Counted from the first letter of the stretch, positions 53,496-63,764 are shown. The stretch is DNA of 64,000 bases from Pedobacter ginsengisoli (GCF_030244015.1 NZ_JASSYX010000001.1:1364001-1428000); one strand, 5' to 3'. Notes: generated from the sequence alone by a model not told the origin. Translations and numbers: made by a program.

Positions 53496-55363
53496 CTTTC
53501 GCTCAGTTTTGTGCTGATGTAGAAATTGGCCGTATCCACTTTAAAATTTGCCTCACTAGCCTCATTCAACACCATGCTCTGCCACTTGTCAGACGGCTTA
53601 ATAAACTGATTACTACCATTGAACATCACCCTGACCGGCATGTTGAAGCCCGGTACAGTATTGTTCCATCGATAATTCACTTTGTCTTCATGAAAAAAAT
53701 ACGCCAGTTCAGGTACCATTACTGTTCTCAAATACTGATCAAAAACATAAGAAAGATCGATGCCCGACTTTTTAGAGATATAGGTTTCGATATCACTGGA
53801 ACTCACAGTTTTTAATGCAAAATCTTTCTGAATCCCGCGCAAGATCTCAAAGAATACTATATCATCATTCAGGATGCTTCTCAGGGTATGTATCAAACGG
53901 CAGCCCTTAGCGTAAGCATCACCGGTATCGTAAAAAACATGGTTCACACCATACTCACCAATTACCGTTTCTTTGTTAGCTGGTTTTTCCGCTTCAATTG
54001 TTTTTAACGCAGCCTCCGGGCCTAATCTTGATTCATACATCAGCTTTTCACCATAAACTGCAAATCCTTCATGCAGCCAGAAATCCGCAAAATCCTTCAT
54101 GGATACATTGTTGCCCCACCACTCATGTGCAACCTCATGCCACATCAACCTTTCCAGTTCCGTGCTGTCTCCGCCAAATCCGCCAAGTGCTACAGCGCTC
54201 TGATGTTCCATAGCATGCAACGTCTCAATCAGCTTAAACCCATCACGTGAAAAAGGGTAGGGGCCAAAATATTGCTCATATTGCGCAAGCATAGGTTTCA
54301 CTTTCGCAGCGAGTCTATGCGCCTGGTCCACATGATCAGGCAAGCAATAATAATCCAATGTGAGCATACCATAAGTATCCGAGAAATGAGTATAATCAGC
54401 AATATTAAAAGTAACGTTATAATTGTTGATGGGATAACTTACGAACCAATCGGTTAACACCTTGTTCCCCGGCAGATTTACTGTTCTGCGCAGTCTCCCA
54501 TTCGAAATATTTTGTAACCCTGCAGGTACAATTACCGTGATTAATGTACTGTCAGGCTCATCAGAAAGGTGGTCTTTGCAGGGCCACCACAGGCTCGAGC
54601 CAGAACCCTGGCAAACCGCCTGAGCAAAAGTCTTCCCATTGGTGTCCTTACGCCAAAGAATACCTCCATTCATAGATACGGACTGATCCGGTTCCTGCGG
54701 CTGCCCATGATAATACACCCGGATCCCGGCATTTGTACCCTTGGGCACAGAGGCAGGAAACCGGACAAAAACCGCATCAAACTCCCGTTTGTAACTCAAT
54801 AACCGGCCATTGTAAACAATACTATCTATCGACATATTTTCATAAAGGTCAATTTGAAGTTCCTGAAAATGCTGCAGCGCCTTGAAACGCATCAAAACAT
54901 TGCCCGCCAGACTGCGGCGCTCCGGCTGAATATCCACAGTCAAATGATAATAGGTTACATCATAACAATCCCTGAGTGGAGAGCGCTTTCCCCGCAGGGT
55001 GTCTGCTCTTGTAAAACCATTCTGCCGGTTGGGAACCCTTTTTGCAACAGGGAAGTGTGGATCATCAAAAAGTTTCTGGCAGCTATAATCTTTTCCGCCC
55101 TGATTAACGATCATCTTATTAGTAACAAATGTAATGATCGCCTCAGGACTCACTTTATCCACCCGATATCTGTTTTCACCCAAAGACTTTAAATTGAGAT
55201 AAGATTTACCATTCTCAGAAAAATATATGGAATCTCCCTCTGCCTTGACGGAGAAAATCCTGAGCGGTGTCAAATCAAACTGATAGGTGCCCGCGAAACT
55301 GTTGTGCTGACCTTTTACCCAATTGAATGCCAACAGAAAAAAAATGATAATGCGAAGTTTCAT
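53492..55363 (-). CDS. M1 family metallopeptidase
   Basis: 623 residues from MKLRIIIFFLLAFNWVKG, a signal peptide, so exported. Zinc site: HEVAHEWWGNN with the third ligand Glu in WLHEGFAVYGE 18 residues on. The substrate-side loop reads HAMEHQSAVALGGFG, in place of the usual GAMEN. The N-terminal saddle domain (CYDVTYYHLTVDIQPERRSLAGNV) is present. Length is normal for the secreted aminopeptidase branch. It lies between the AraC gene and the small coupled frame on the same strand. Confidence 0.9.
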   Translation of the reverse strand: MKLRIIIFFLLAFNWVKGQHNSFAGTYQFDLTPLRIFSVKAEGDSIYFSENGKSYLNLKSLGENRYRVDKVSPEAIITFVTNKMIVNQGGKDYSCQKLFDDPHFPVAKRVPNRQNGFTRADTLRGKRSPLRDCYDVTYYHLTVDIQPERRSLAGNVLMRFKALQHFQELQIDLYENMSIDSIVYNGRLLSYKREFDAVFVRFPASVPKGTNAGIRVYYHGQPQEPDQSVSMNGGILWRKDTNGKTFAQAVCQGSGSSLWWPCKDHLSDEPDSTLITVIVPAGLQNISNGRLRRTVNLPGNKVLTDWFVSYPINNYNVTFNIADYTHFSDTYGMLTLDYYCLPDHVDQAHRLAAKVKPMLAQYEQYFGPYPFSRDGFKLIETLHAMEHQSAVALGGFGGDSTELERLMWHEVAHEWWGNNVSMKDFADFWLHEGFAVYGEKLMYESRLGPEAALKTIEAEKPANKETVIGEYGVNHVFYDTGDAYAKGCRLIHTLRSILNDDIVFFEILRGIQKDFALKTVSSSDIETYISKKSGIDLSYVFDQYLRTVMVPELAYFFHEDKVNYRWNNTVPGFNMPVRVMFNGSNQFIKPSDKWQSMVLNEASEANFKVDTANFYISTKLSER

Positions 55364-55410
55364 TTGATGTGTGTTTAGACCACAAACCAATGCAAAAGGT
55401 CCCCCGATAC

Positions 55411-56544
55411 CTATTCAATTCTGGATTTGAATGGCATTTCGTATATAATCACTGGGTGTTTGACCAGTCGCAGCTTTAAAAGCCCGCTGAAAAGTTGGCT
55501 GAGAGTTGACCCGCAATCAAAAGCAATTCCTGTTATTGTCAAATGCTGCTTATCAGGATCCAGGATCATCCGCTTAACTGCCTCCACACGCCATGCGTTC
55601 ACGTACTCCGAAAATCCCTTTTGAAGCACCTGGTTTAAAACAGCAGACAACATTTTCGGATGCATATTCAGGTGTGCAGCCAGACTGTTCAGGTTCAATT
55701 CAGGATCCAGGTATAATTGATCTTTCTCCATTGCCAGTTCAAGCGCGGCTACAGAACGTTCAATTTCTCCAGCTTCCAGGTTGTCAAAATAAGAAGCAGT
55801 CTTTTTTTGCTGACTGACATATATGATCCTGCTTCGGTGGTAACCCGCGTACCCTATCCAGTAAACAAAAATCACCGCTGCAATTTCTATCATATAGTAT
55901 TTCTTGTCCCCAAGCACTGCCAGGAATGGTGAAACGGTAGCAATCCACAACAGATTAAATATGACCAATACAAACAGGAGCGTTTTTAGCCAGCGCATAA
56001 TCATTGTTTTCTCTCCAGCTTCCCTGTTGTCCTGTTGCGCATGCTCACTAGCCAGGTTACGGTATTCACGGATGGCAAGTATTAAATAAACAGTAAAAAC
56101 CAAAACGCTCAATGGTTCGGCAATTAAACAAAACCAATCGTTTAAAACCCTCACATCTACAAAACCTTTCTTTCCGTTGACCTGTAAAATCCAGGTCACC
56201 AATATCCAGATGCGGCAGAACAACGCCAGCCAAAGGATTGAAAAATGCGGCCAGTTTTTTAAAGTCGCAGAGACGGTCCGGAATGAGCGGACGTACAAAT
56301 AAATACTCGGGCCCAATCCAAAAATGAGGATAAATGAGCATAGCTCAAAAAAGGGGAAATAGCTAAAAAGTTCAGAGCTCCAGTTTAAGGTTTCAAAACC
56401 ATTGTAACTCAATATGAATATAAAAAATGCCAGTGAGCACTTCTGAATTTTATTATGCGCCGGCGCAAAGAACAAGTAAATACTGAAAAAAAGCGCCTGC
56501 GATGCACCCAATAAAACGATCAGTGAAAATACATCAAACTTCAT
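55411..56544 (-). pseudogene. Membrane AraC-type regulator with 3' frameshift
   Basis: The first ~340 residues are intact: seven membrane helices, then the start of an AraC HTH domain (LYLDPELNLNSLAAHLNMHPKMLSAVLNQVL). At ITGIAFDCG the frame breaks and continues as STLSQLFSGLLK. The neighbouring frame would give FDCG-NSQPTFQRAFKAATGQTPSDYI, the normal second HTH, ending at a TGA at 55415-55417. One T is missing near 55508-55511. Either the regulator has lost its second HTH or this is a sequencing error. Confidence 0.85.
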
Positions 56545-56578
56545 CGGTTTTAAAGATAAGAAAGTCTTCGCTTAGATT

Positions 56579-56642
56579 TATCTATCAGATGACCCCAGAA
56601 GGAATACATAAAGTAAAATATAAAGAAACCGGTACCTATTGA
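56579..56642 (+). repeat. Duplicated 64-bp piece of the AAA ATPase gene
   Basis: Bases 56579-56642 match 53178-53241 inside the ATPase gene with 5 mismatches by eye (59/64). In the copy the frame still reads IYQMTPEGIHKVKYKETGTY, then TGA where the original has CGA. It is a relic of a larger duplication or of a lost paralogue, 3.4 kb away. Confidence 0.85.
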
Positions 56643-56760
56643 GTTTAAAAAAGCTAACTTGGGGTATGAAAAAAATTAACGCTGCTCTTATTGTCCCAGA
56701 TATTATACGCAGGAACCATAAAGGATTACTCATTGGCATCAATCAATAATAAATAACCAT

Positions 56761-57501
56761 ATGAATCTACGCTCCATTCTTTTTACAGCAACTATTTTAG
56801 TCAGTGCCGTTTTTATTTCATGCGGACAGGCGCAATCTCCTGCAAAAGCAGACCTGCCATTAGTTACTAAACCAATAAATTACAACGCATGGCAGGAAGA
56901 AGCTAAAACCAATATACGTCTACTTCCAAAATACGGGAATCTCCCTAAGAATGAGCAGCAAAAAGAGGCCGACAATAAATTGATCAGCAGATATGAAAAG
57001 CAGGAAGGAACAAGGCATAAGGGATCAGAACTATTGATCAATCAGGGATTTAAATATCTGTATAACGGAGACATTAAGACAGCAATGTACAGGTTTAACC
57101 AGGCATGGTTGCTGGATTCAACAAATACCGACATTTACTGGGGGTACGGATCTGTGTATTTCTATTTGAAGCAGTATCAACTCGCAATGGAGCAGTATGA
57201 CGAAGGGCTGCGTATCAATCCTGAGAACTCAAAAATAATTACCGATAAGGCGACCCTCCATATGATAGCATACCAGATGAATAACGAAGCCTCCAAATTG
57301 AAAGAAGCCATAACTCTATTCAATAAGTCGTATGCACTGGACCAAAAAAACCAGAATACCTTGTTCAAGCTTTCAGTCAGCTACTTTTTGGACAATAACT
57401 GTAAAAAGGCACGATTATATTATGACGAATGTGTAAAATTGGGCGGAGAACCAATTACACCTGAGTATACCCAGGCTCTTAATGAAAAATGTAAAGATTA
57501 A
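56761..57501 (+). CDS. TPR lipoprotein
   Basis: 246 residues; signal peptide with lipobox FISC (Cys ~21). Mature part is helical with TPR-like repeats (LYNGDIKTAMYRFNQAWLLDS, YLKQYQLAMEQYDEGLRINPENS, KEAITLFNKSYALDQKNQ). Envelope-located protein-protein interaction role. No other domain. Confidence 0.8.
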   Translation: MNLRSILFTATILVSAVFISCGQAQSPAKADLPLVTKPINYNAWQEEAKTNIRLLPKYGNLPKNEQQKEADNKLISRYEKQEGTRHKGSELLINQGFKYLYNGDIKTAMYRFNQAWLLDSTNTDIYWGYGSVYFYLKQYQLAMEQYDEGLRINPENSKIITDKATLHMIAYQMNNEASKLKEAITLFNKSYALDQKNQNTLFKLSVSYFLDNNCKKARLYYDECVKLGGEPITPEYTQALNEKCKD

Positions 57502-57606
57502 CTTACAGGAATGGTGTACAATATATTAAACGGCGACTCCCTTGCTTAGTTTTCCACAAGCAAAAATTGAAGGAGATATTGTTGTTGTTAGAGAAGGTCT
57601 TATTGG

Positions 57607-58398
57607 TTAGAAAAGATCAACCATTCCCCACCAACGTTTGTACACGCTAAACCTTACAAAGCCATTAGTAAGACGAGTTTTCTTACCTTCAGCATCATAA
57701 AGATTCAATTCAAACTCAGCCTCTATACGATACCTGTCGCTGTCAACCTGTTCCTTTTTCATAATCTCGAAATGAGAATCATCTTGCGGAAAATCTGAGA
57801 CATCTTTAAAGTTAAACTCGCCCATGCCTGATTCTCCAAACGGATCAAAACTAAAGCAAACGCCATCAATCGCATTGATGTTCTGAAAGTCAACCGCAAA
57901 ATCCTGTTTACCTTTATCAAGCATCTTCCTGATGTCCTTTGGATACCACATAGATCCAGCCTTAACCATATCTCTGACATGAAATCCTTTACCGAACGAT
58001 AAGGTCGCATTGCCAGCTGAACCTCCAAAACTTTTTTTATAATGGAAATAAATAGAATCAACAGGAGAAGAATAAATTTTGCCATCAATAGTGCCCCAGT
58101 CCTTCATATTCTCCACAGGACCATCCAGTAACTTTAACCTTACGCCACTATTACCCATACCAACAGACCAGACATCCTTTGACGTATAAGATGTCCCATT
58201 CACTTCAAAGTAAATGCTGTCAGGTAAAATAACTGGTTCAGGATCAGGTTTAACTTCAGTTTCAATTTCAGGAACATTGTCTTTTTTACAACTCGTAAAG
58301 CAAATTGTAAATGCAACGGCCATTAAGGCAAGACGGAATAATTTAAGGATACTCAATTTGGATAATGTTGCTGATTGCAAATAGGGGATGATATACAT
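57607..58398 (-). CDS. Lipoprotein of unknown function
   Basis: 263 residues from MYIIPYLQSATLSKL at 58398; MAVAFTICFTSC at 58323 is a shorter, equally good start, as the lipobox FTSC comes after either. Cys is followed by KKDN. Mature part is beta-rich with SIYFEVNGTSYTSKD and a C-terminal LTNGFVRFSVYKRWWG; resembles small calycin-like lipoproteins. No family recognised. It converges with the TPR gene and is divergent from signal peptidase. Confidence 0.65.
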   Translation of the reverse strand: MYIIPYLQSATLSKLSILKLFRLALMAVAFTICFTSCKKDNVPEIETEVKPDPEPVILPDSIYFEVNGTSYTSKDVWSVGMGNSGVRLKLLDGPVENMKDWGTIDGKIYSSPVDSIYFHYKKSFGGSAGNATLSFGKGFHVRDMVKAGSMWYPKDIRKMLDKGKQDFAVDFQNINAIDGVCFSFDPFGESGMGEFNFKDVSDFPQDDSHFEIMKKEQVDSDRYRIEAEFELNLYDAEGKKTRLTNGFVRFSVYKRWWGMVDLF

Positions 58399-58530
58399 GT
58401 TCTGCGTTAATCTAGACGCGAAAATACAATTTTTCCTCAATAAAGAATCTATTCCTATGGAAAAACAGCAATAGGACTCAGTAACAATTTAGAAGTTTGC
58501 CTATCTAAAACTCAACTAAAACGTACTACT

Positions 58531-59706
58531 ATGCCAGGCTGGAAATTTTTCCTGAAGAAAGACCATGTAAAGAAAGAAAAGACAAAAAAGAGAGAATGGC
58601 TTGACGCCATAATCTTTGCCGTCGTTGCAGCCACCTTAATCCGGATTTTTCTTATTGAGGCCTATGCCATTCCAAGCGGTTCAATGGAGAAAACCCTGCT
58701 GATCGGCGATCATCTATTTGTGAGCAAAGTAAACTACGGAGCGCGAATTCCCATGACACCCATTGCTTTCCCGTTTGCACACCACACCATGCCTCTGACA
58801 GGGACAAAGGCCTATTGGGACGGCGTGCAGTGGAAATATCATCGGCTGCCTGGCCTGTCTGACATTAAAAGAAACGACATCGTAGTCTTTAATTTACCTG
58901 TTGGAGATACCGTCGCCCTGGAAAACCAGGAGCCAAGTTACTATAATTTAGTCCGGCAATTTGGCCGGCAATCCATTCATAGTCAATATACCATAACCAG
59001 CAGGCCAGTAGACAAAAGAGAAAATATCATCAAAAGATGTATCGGGATTCCAGGGGATATCGTAAGCATGAAGGAGGGCATTGTCAGCATAAACGGTAAG
59101 CCAGAACCACTGAAAAGTACCAGCCAAATGCCATATAGAATCCAATTCAAAACAACTGACATTAATTTTGACGTATTTAGTGAGCTGGGCTTTACCGTGA
59201 GCGAAATGCAGCAGATTAGTCCGGATAGCTACCTTGCCATTGCTAGTCCCGATATGATCGGTAAATTAAAGAAACTTGATTTTGTAAAATCTGCCGGTTT
59301 AGAGGTAAAACCAGATACAGTCAATGATGGCGATCTTTTTCCGCTTGATGCTAACCGCAAATGGAACACAGATAACTTTGGCCCTGTAAAAATTCCTTCA
59401 AAGGGCTGGACCGTTCAACTGGATAGTACTACCATGCCATTATATTATAGGGCCATCAGAACATATGAGGGAAATAAGATCGAAAGGAAGACGGACGGTT
59501 GGTATATCAATGATAAACTCGCAAGCTCATACACCTTTAAAATGAACTATTATTGGATGATGGGTGATAACCGGCACAATTCCATAGATTCCCGGCATTG
59601 GGGTTTTCTGCCTGAAGATCACGTTGTTGGAAAGGCACTATTTATTTGGATGAGCTGGGATAAAGAAGCTTCGTTTTTCCATAAAATCAGATGGGGAGAT
59701 TGCTGA
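58531..59706 (+). CDS. lepB: Signal peptidase I
   Basis: 391 residues, one N-terminal membrane helix (~25-45). Catalytic Ser51 is in AIPSGSMEKTLL and general base Lys168 in IIKRCIGIPGD. A GDNRHNSIDSRHWGF box E is near the C-terminus. It has the ~130-residue insertion (residues ~190-310) usual in Bacteroidota. Cleaves signal peptides of the many exported proteins in this region. Essential housekeeping gene. Confidence 0.97.
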   Translation: MPGWKFFLKKDHVKKEKTKKREWLDAIIFAVVAATLIRIFLIEAYAIPSGSMEKTLLIGDHLFVSKVNYGARIPMTPIAFPFAHHTMPLTGTKAYWDGVQWKYHRLPGLSDIKRNDIVVFNLPVGDTVALENQEPSYYNLVRQFGRQSIHSQYTITSRPVDKRENIIKRCIGIPGDIVSMKEGIVSINGKPEPLKSTSQMPYRIQFKTTDINFDVFSELGFTVSEMQQISPDSYLAIASPDMIGKLKKLDFVKSAGLEVKPDTVNDGDLFPLDANRKWNTDNFGPVKIPSKGWTVQLDSTTMPLYYRAIRTYEGNKIERKTDGWYINDKLASSYTFKMNYYWMMGDNRHNSIDSRHWGFLPEDHVVGKALFIWMSWDKEASFFHKIRWGDC

Positions 59707-59768
59707 AAGGAATTAATTAGATCTCTCATATTTACTTATATTTACCATAACCTTATAATCTAAACAAA

Positions 59769-60311
59769 ATGACGCCTCAAAAAAAGCTATACCTGGCAAT
59801 AATAGTACTGGTTACACTTGCCGTGCTGCGGGAAACAGGAATTCTGAACCTGAATTATTACAAGACAAAAATCAATACCAATGCACAAGTGACATGGTTT
59901 TCGAGTGCGAAGACTAGAGCCGCACAGTATTCAAAACGCGTTGCTAATCATAGAAATACCGATTTGTCAATTGTCATATTACTGGACAATGATACCATCT
60001 ATAAAGAGGTCAATAAACGTCCACCGGTTCTAATGAAGCTTCATTCTTCTTATGGCAGATCCTTATGGAGACCATTGTATAAATCAACCAGTTTCACAGC
60101 CGCCGGATCGATGAGCTCAGATGACGCAAACGAGAAATTAACATCTTCAGAATATGCATCAAAATCACACCTGTTTGGCGAGTTAACAATAAACGGTGAT
60201 ATTACCATATCTGGCCTTTGTTCTCACAGACAAGCGATTCAGGTAGTCAAAAATGTAATCGCGGGGAAAGCCGTAGATGAGTTAAAGAGATATTTATCAT
60301 CATTACAGTGA
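59769..60311 (+). CDS. Membrane-anchored protein of unknown function
   Basis: 180 residues with one N-terminal hydrophobic helix (KLYLAIIVLVTLAVL). The rest is a compact periplasmic domain (DLSIVILLDNDTIYKEV, GELTINGDITISGLCSHRQ). No family recognised. It follows lepB by 62 bases on the same strand. Confidence 0.6.
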   Translation: MTPQKKLYLAIIVLVTLAVLRETGILNLNYYKTKINTNAQVTWFSSAKTRAAQYSKRVANHRNTDLSIVILLDNDTIYKEVNKRPPVLMKLHSSYGRSLWRPLYKSTSFTAAGSMSSDDANEKLTSSEYASKSHLFGELTINGDITISGLCSHRQAIQVVKNVIAGKAVDELKRYLSSLQ

Positions 60312-60412
60312 ACATGTTTCGGATCCGCGGCAACAAAAAATGACGCTCAGTTGTCTGACATCTACCAATCCGAATTGCTAAATTGGGGCTGCTTTATAGA
60401 TCAGATTAAAGA

Positions 60413-60956
60413 ATGAAAAAAATTGGATTCTTATCATTTGGACATTGGTCCAACCATCCCACCTATCAAACCCGTACAGCTGCCGATACATTACTACAGT
60501 CTATTGAACTGGCTGTTGCAGCTGAGGAGATCGGTTTAGATGGTGCCTATTTCCGCGTACATCACTTTGCGGCACAACTGGCATCTCCATTTCCATTGCT
60601 AGCAGCTGCAGGCGCCAAAACAAGCAAAATAGAGATTGGTACCGGTGTCATCGATATGCGGTATGAAAACCCTATGTATATGGTAGAAGACGCCGGAGCT
60701 GCCGACCTGATCTCCGGCGGACGGTTACAATTAGGGATCAGCCGGGGTTCGCCCGAACAGGTGATCGATGGCTGGCGCCATTTCGGATATGAACCATTAG
60801 CCGGACAGACTCATTGAGGAATTGGCTAATGATGAAGCAATTCAGGAAGCAGACACACTACTTTTGACCATACCGAATACATTGGGTGTTGATTACAATG
60901 TGCATGTGCTCTCGTCAATCCTGGAACATGTAGCTCCCGGGCTGGGTTGGCGTTAG
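60413..60956 (+). pseudogene. LLM-class flavin oxidoreductase with central deletion
   Basis: Codons 1-~132 are the N-terminal part of a luciferase-like monooxygenase (IGFLSFGHWSNHP, YFRVHHFAAQLASPF, LQLGISRGSPEQV). A stop at 60815-60817 closes that frame. In the next frame from 60810 the C-terminus follows directly: LIEELANDEAIQEADTLLLT, then VLSSILEHVAPGLGWR and TAG at 60954-60956. Roughly 160-170 residues between the parts are missing compared with a ~340-residue LLM protein. Not functional. Confidence 0.8.
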
Positions 60957-61209
60957 CTCCGTTTTTCTCATCCCTCACAAGGCATAGAAATCCATTTCAT
61001 CCCGGTGAAAGTGGTTTGGTCACATTTTTTATGCCTTTCATCACATTTGTCTAAAGCCCTTTCTCCGAGGTACTACCTTTAAGCAAGGATTGGTTTTAAC
61101 CGGGCAAACACTAATAATTTTAAGAAGCTCGTGAACTGGCGATGCAACGCAGCCCGGATAAAGCCGTCTTATGAACGTGCCTGATAGAAAATAGGTAAGC
61201 CAATAAATT

Positions 61210-62865
61210 ATGAGAAAAATAACTGCTACTTTTTTATGTCTTGTTCTGATGTCCTTTGTTAGCCGGTCCGCTTTCTGTGCCGCCCCAGGTGCTAAATACA
61301 AAGAAAATAAGCTTGTTCTGAATGGAGTAAATTTTTCAGTAGACCCGAGAATTGAATTGTTCCATACCATGGAGGTGCTGGCGGGTGTCCCTGTTACCAA
61401 CTTCATTGACCTGGATTATAAACAGAAAATGGTAGATCGCTTATCGCCGTTTAAAACTCATCCGCTGTTTACTTACCTACGGCGAAATCCTTTGTACGGG
61501 AAACTATTTACCACTATTGATGGCCCGATCTGGTTTATGCTGCACATGACACCTGAGCTGGATTGGCGTAAAGATATCCCGGTCCCGGAACAGCAGAACC
61601 CAGCGCTGGATTCTCTGCGGATATTGATGAAAGACTTCTCGGTAAAGGCAGATTATGCGGCATTTTTCAATAGCAATTCCGATCTCTATCAAATTTCGCT
61701 GGCAACCCTGGCTTACAATCTGCCGGACTTTGATGAGAAAAACCGGTTGATGGATTACTGCGGGGCGAAAGAGAAAGCAAAGACCCAGTTCAATGTGATT
61801 CTGAATTTCCTGGGCTGGGGCAACTTCGGGCCGAGAATATTCAAAAAAGATGGCGCGGAGCTGTATGCTGTGATTGCACCTGACAAGACAGCCATCCGGG
61901 TGCCTACATTTGACGTGCGCAGCTTATATAAACTGTTGTGGCACGAATTCGCACATTCCTTCGCCAATCCGGCCGTTGAAAAGGTTCAGTCCCAGTTTGA
62001 GCCGATGAGCCATTTACTGGAACCGATCCGGGAATCCATGAAGTCTCAGGCTTATGATTCCTGGCTGGTGGTGGTCAAGGAACACCTTACCGAGGCAATT
62101 GCCTGCCGGATGGCAGCACTAAAGTTTGGCGAAGCGGCAGCGGACATGAATTACTTCAGATACCAAAAAGGGATGCGCTGGATTTACTTGACGCCTTTGA
62201 TCAATGCTTTGAAGGTTTATGAGGCCAATCGCAGTACTTATCCCACCCTGGACAGTTTTATGCCGAAAATCATCGTATCACTGAAATCTGTCGGACAGGC
62301 CGATATCGACCGCTGGATGGCAGAGACTGAGCAAATCCGTAAGCCGGATCTGACTGTTATTCCGACGGTTGGAGACATTTACGATAGGAAAAATATCTTG
62401 TTTATTTATGCTACAGGCGAAACGGACCAGGTAGCTGACCGGAAGCTCAAAGATTTTATGAACAAGTTTAAAAACCAGGTGGGGGTGCTTAAGGAAGCAA
62501 AAATGGTGACAGACACTGTAGCCCTGACAATGGATTTGAGCAGCTATAATTTATCGGTTTGGGGGACGCCCTGGGGCAATAAGTTCCTGGAAAAGTACAT
62601 GCCACAGATTCCGCTGCGCATTACTGGTGAACAGGTGGTTGCTGAAAATACGTATAGCGGCAGCGGCTACGGAGTTTTGATTGGCTGGGTGAATCCTGCA
62701 AACCCGCAAAACACCATGGCAGTCTATACGGGGCAGAGTCCTGCTGATGTGGTTGATTTTAACCAGATTATGAACGGCAGTGGAAATTATCACATCTTCC
62801 GGAATTTCATTACCATCAGGCAGGGCAGTTTTAACAGGCAGGCGCAGACTTGGGTAGCTAAATGA
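61210..62865 (+). CDS. DUF4932 metallopeptidase-like protein
   Basis: 551 residues; signal peptide MRKITATFLCLVLMSFVSRSAFC. A zinc-peptidase motif HEFAH occurs in LLWHEFAHSFANP, with a candidate third ligand in KEHLTEAIACRMAALKFGE. The N-terminal half fits DUF4932 (VDPRIELFHTMEVLAG, TYLRRNPLYGKLFTTI). The C-terminal ~150 residues are alpha/beta (ILFIYATGETDQV...) and usual for the family. Periplasmic or surface. Substrate unknown. Confidence 0.8.
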   Translation: MRKITATFLCLVLMSFVSRSAFCAAPGAKYKENKLVLNGVNFSVDPRIELFHTMEVLAGVPVTNFIDLDYKQKMVDRLSPFKTHPLFTYLRRNPLYGKLFTTIDGPIWFMLHMTPELDWRKDIPVPEQQNPALDSLRILMKDFSVKADYAAFFNSNSDLYQISLATLAYNLPDFDEKNRLMDYCGAKEKAKTQFNVILNFLGWGNFGPRIFKKDGAELYAVIAPDKTAIRVPTFDVRSLYKLLWHEFAHSFANPAVEKVQSQFEPMSHLLEPIRESMKSQAYDSWLVVVKEHLTEAIACRMAALKFGEAAADMNYFRYQKGMRWIYLTPLINALKVYEANRSTYPTLDSFMPKIIVSLKSVGQADIDRWMAETEQIRKPDLTVIPTVGDIYDRKNILFIYATGETDQVADRKLKDFMNKFKNQVGVLKEAKMVTDTVALTMDLSSYNLSVWGTPWGNKFLEKYMPQIPLRITGEQVVAENTYSGSGYGVLIGWVNPANPQNTMAVYTGQSPADVVDFNQIMNGSGNYHIFRNFITIRQGSFNRQAQTWVAK

Positions 62866-62919
62866 TTATCTACTTCGAATGCGGATCGACATGATGTCCA
62901 TAGACGGGAGGTTATCTCA

Positions 62920-63726
62920 TTATAATTTTTTATACAAGATGTTTTTGAACTGTACTTTAAACGGCGGGCCTGCGTGCATTTGAAACCCAAGTAAACCTTC
63001 GGCAACAAAATTCTTCGGATCTTCATCAATAGCAATGCTCATTAACTGGCCATTTATAAATTGCATCATAACAGGACCGCGCGCAACAATGTGATAAGTG
63101 TTCCAATCATCCGCTTTAACTGCGCTCTTAAGCGCGTTGCTGTCGCCAATGTGGCCTATTATTTTGTATTCTAAACCGTTAGGGCCATTAACAACACGTG
63201 TCACTTCTCCGCGTTTAGACAATACCACATGTCCCTGGCGTCCTCTTTCTTCGTGTACATTACCTGTGAAACCGTTGCTGTACTCAAAATCAGCCTGGTA
63301 TCCTTTGAGTATCCATTTGCCTAACTTGGGCATTTCAGTACTTCTGTACTGTAAACCGCTGTTAGTGCCATTCATTTTATAATCAAATTTCACTTCAAAG
63401 TCTTTTACTTTGCCAGCGCGCCAGATCAGGAAATTATTTATTTTAACTACTTTTTCCGGAGTAGTCTCGCCAATAATTTCGCCGTTCTCTGCACGCCAAA
63501 ATGTTGGGTCGCCATCCCATCCCTTTAATGTTTTTCCATCAAAAATAGACACAAATCCTAAGCTATCATCTTTAACATAGTTTGGATAAATACCACCGAC
63601 CCGTCTGGAAGGCGGGCGGTTTTGGGGCACCGGTTGACCCGGGTCTTGTGCCTGCACTGTATTCAGTGCAGCAAAAAGAACCATTACGCTAGCAGAAATT
63701 TTAATTAAATAACTGATCTTTTTCAT
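62920..63726 (-). CDS. DUF1080 protein (3-keto-disaccharide hydrolase type)
   Basis: 268 residues; signal peptide ending at about LNTVQAQ. The DUF1080 jelly roll is clear: SIFDGKTLKGWDGDPTFWRAENGEIIGET, FEVKFDYKMNGTNSGLQYRS, EERGRQGHVVLSKRGEVTRV, WNTYHIVARGPVMMQFINGQ, GLLGFQMHAGPPFKVQFKNI. The family is linked to hydrolysis of 3-keto-glycosides. It starts 38 bases after the cytochrome-type gene and is probably co-transcribed with it. Confidence 0.92.
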   Translation of the reverse strand: MKKISYLIKISASVMVLFAALNTVQAQDPGQPVPQNRPPSRRVGGIYPNYVKDDSLGFVSIFDGKTLKGWDGDPTFWRAENGEIIGETTPEKVVKINNFLIWRAGKVKDFEVKFDYKMNGTNSGLQYRSTEMPKLGKWILKGYQADFEYSNGFTGNVHEERGRQGHVVLSKRGEVTRVVNGPNGLEYKIIGHIGDSNALKSAVKADDWNTYHIVARGPVMMQFINGQLMSIAIDEDPKNFVAEGLLGFQMHAGPPFKVQFKNILYKKL

Positions 63727-63764
63727 TTATTATTGTTGTTGACAGGGTGTTAGTTATAATTGGT

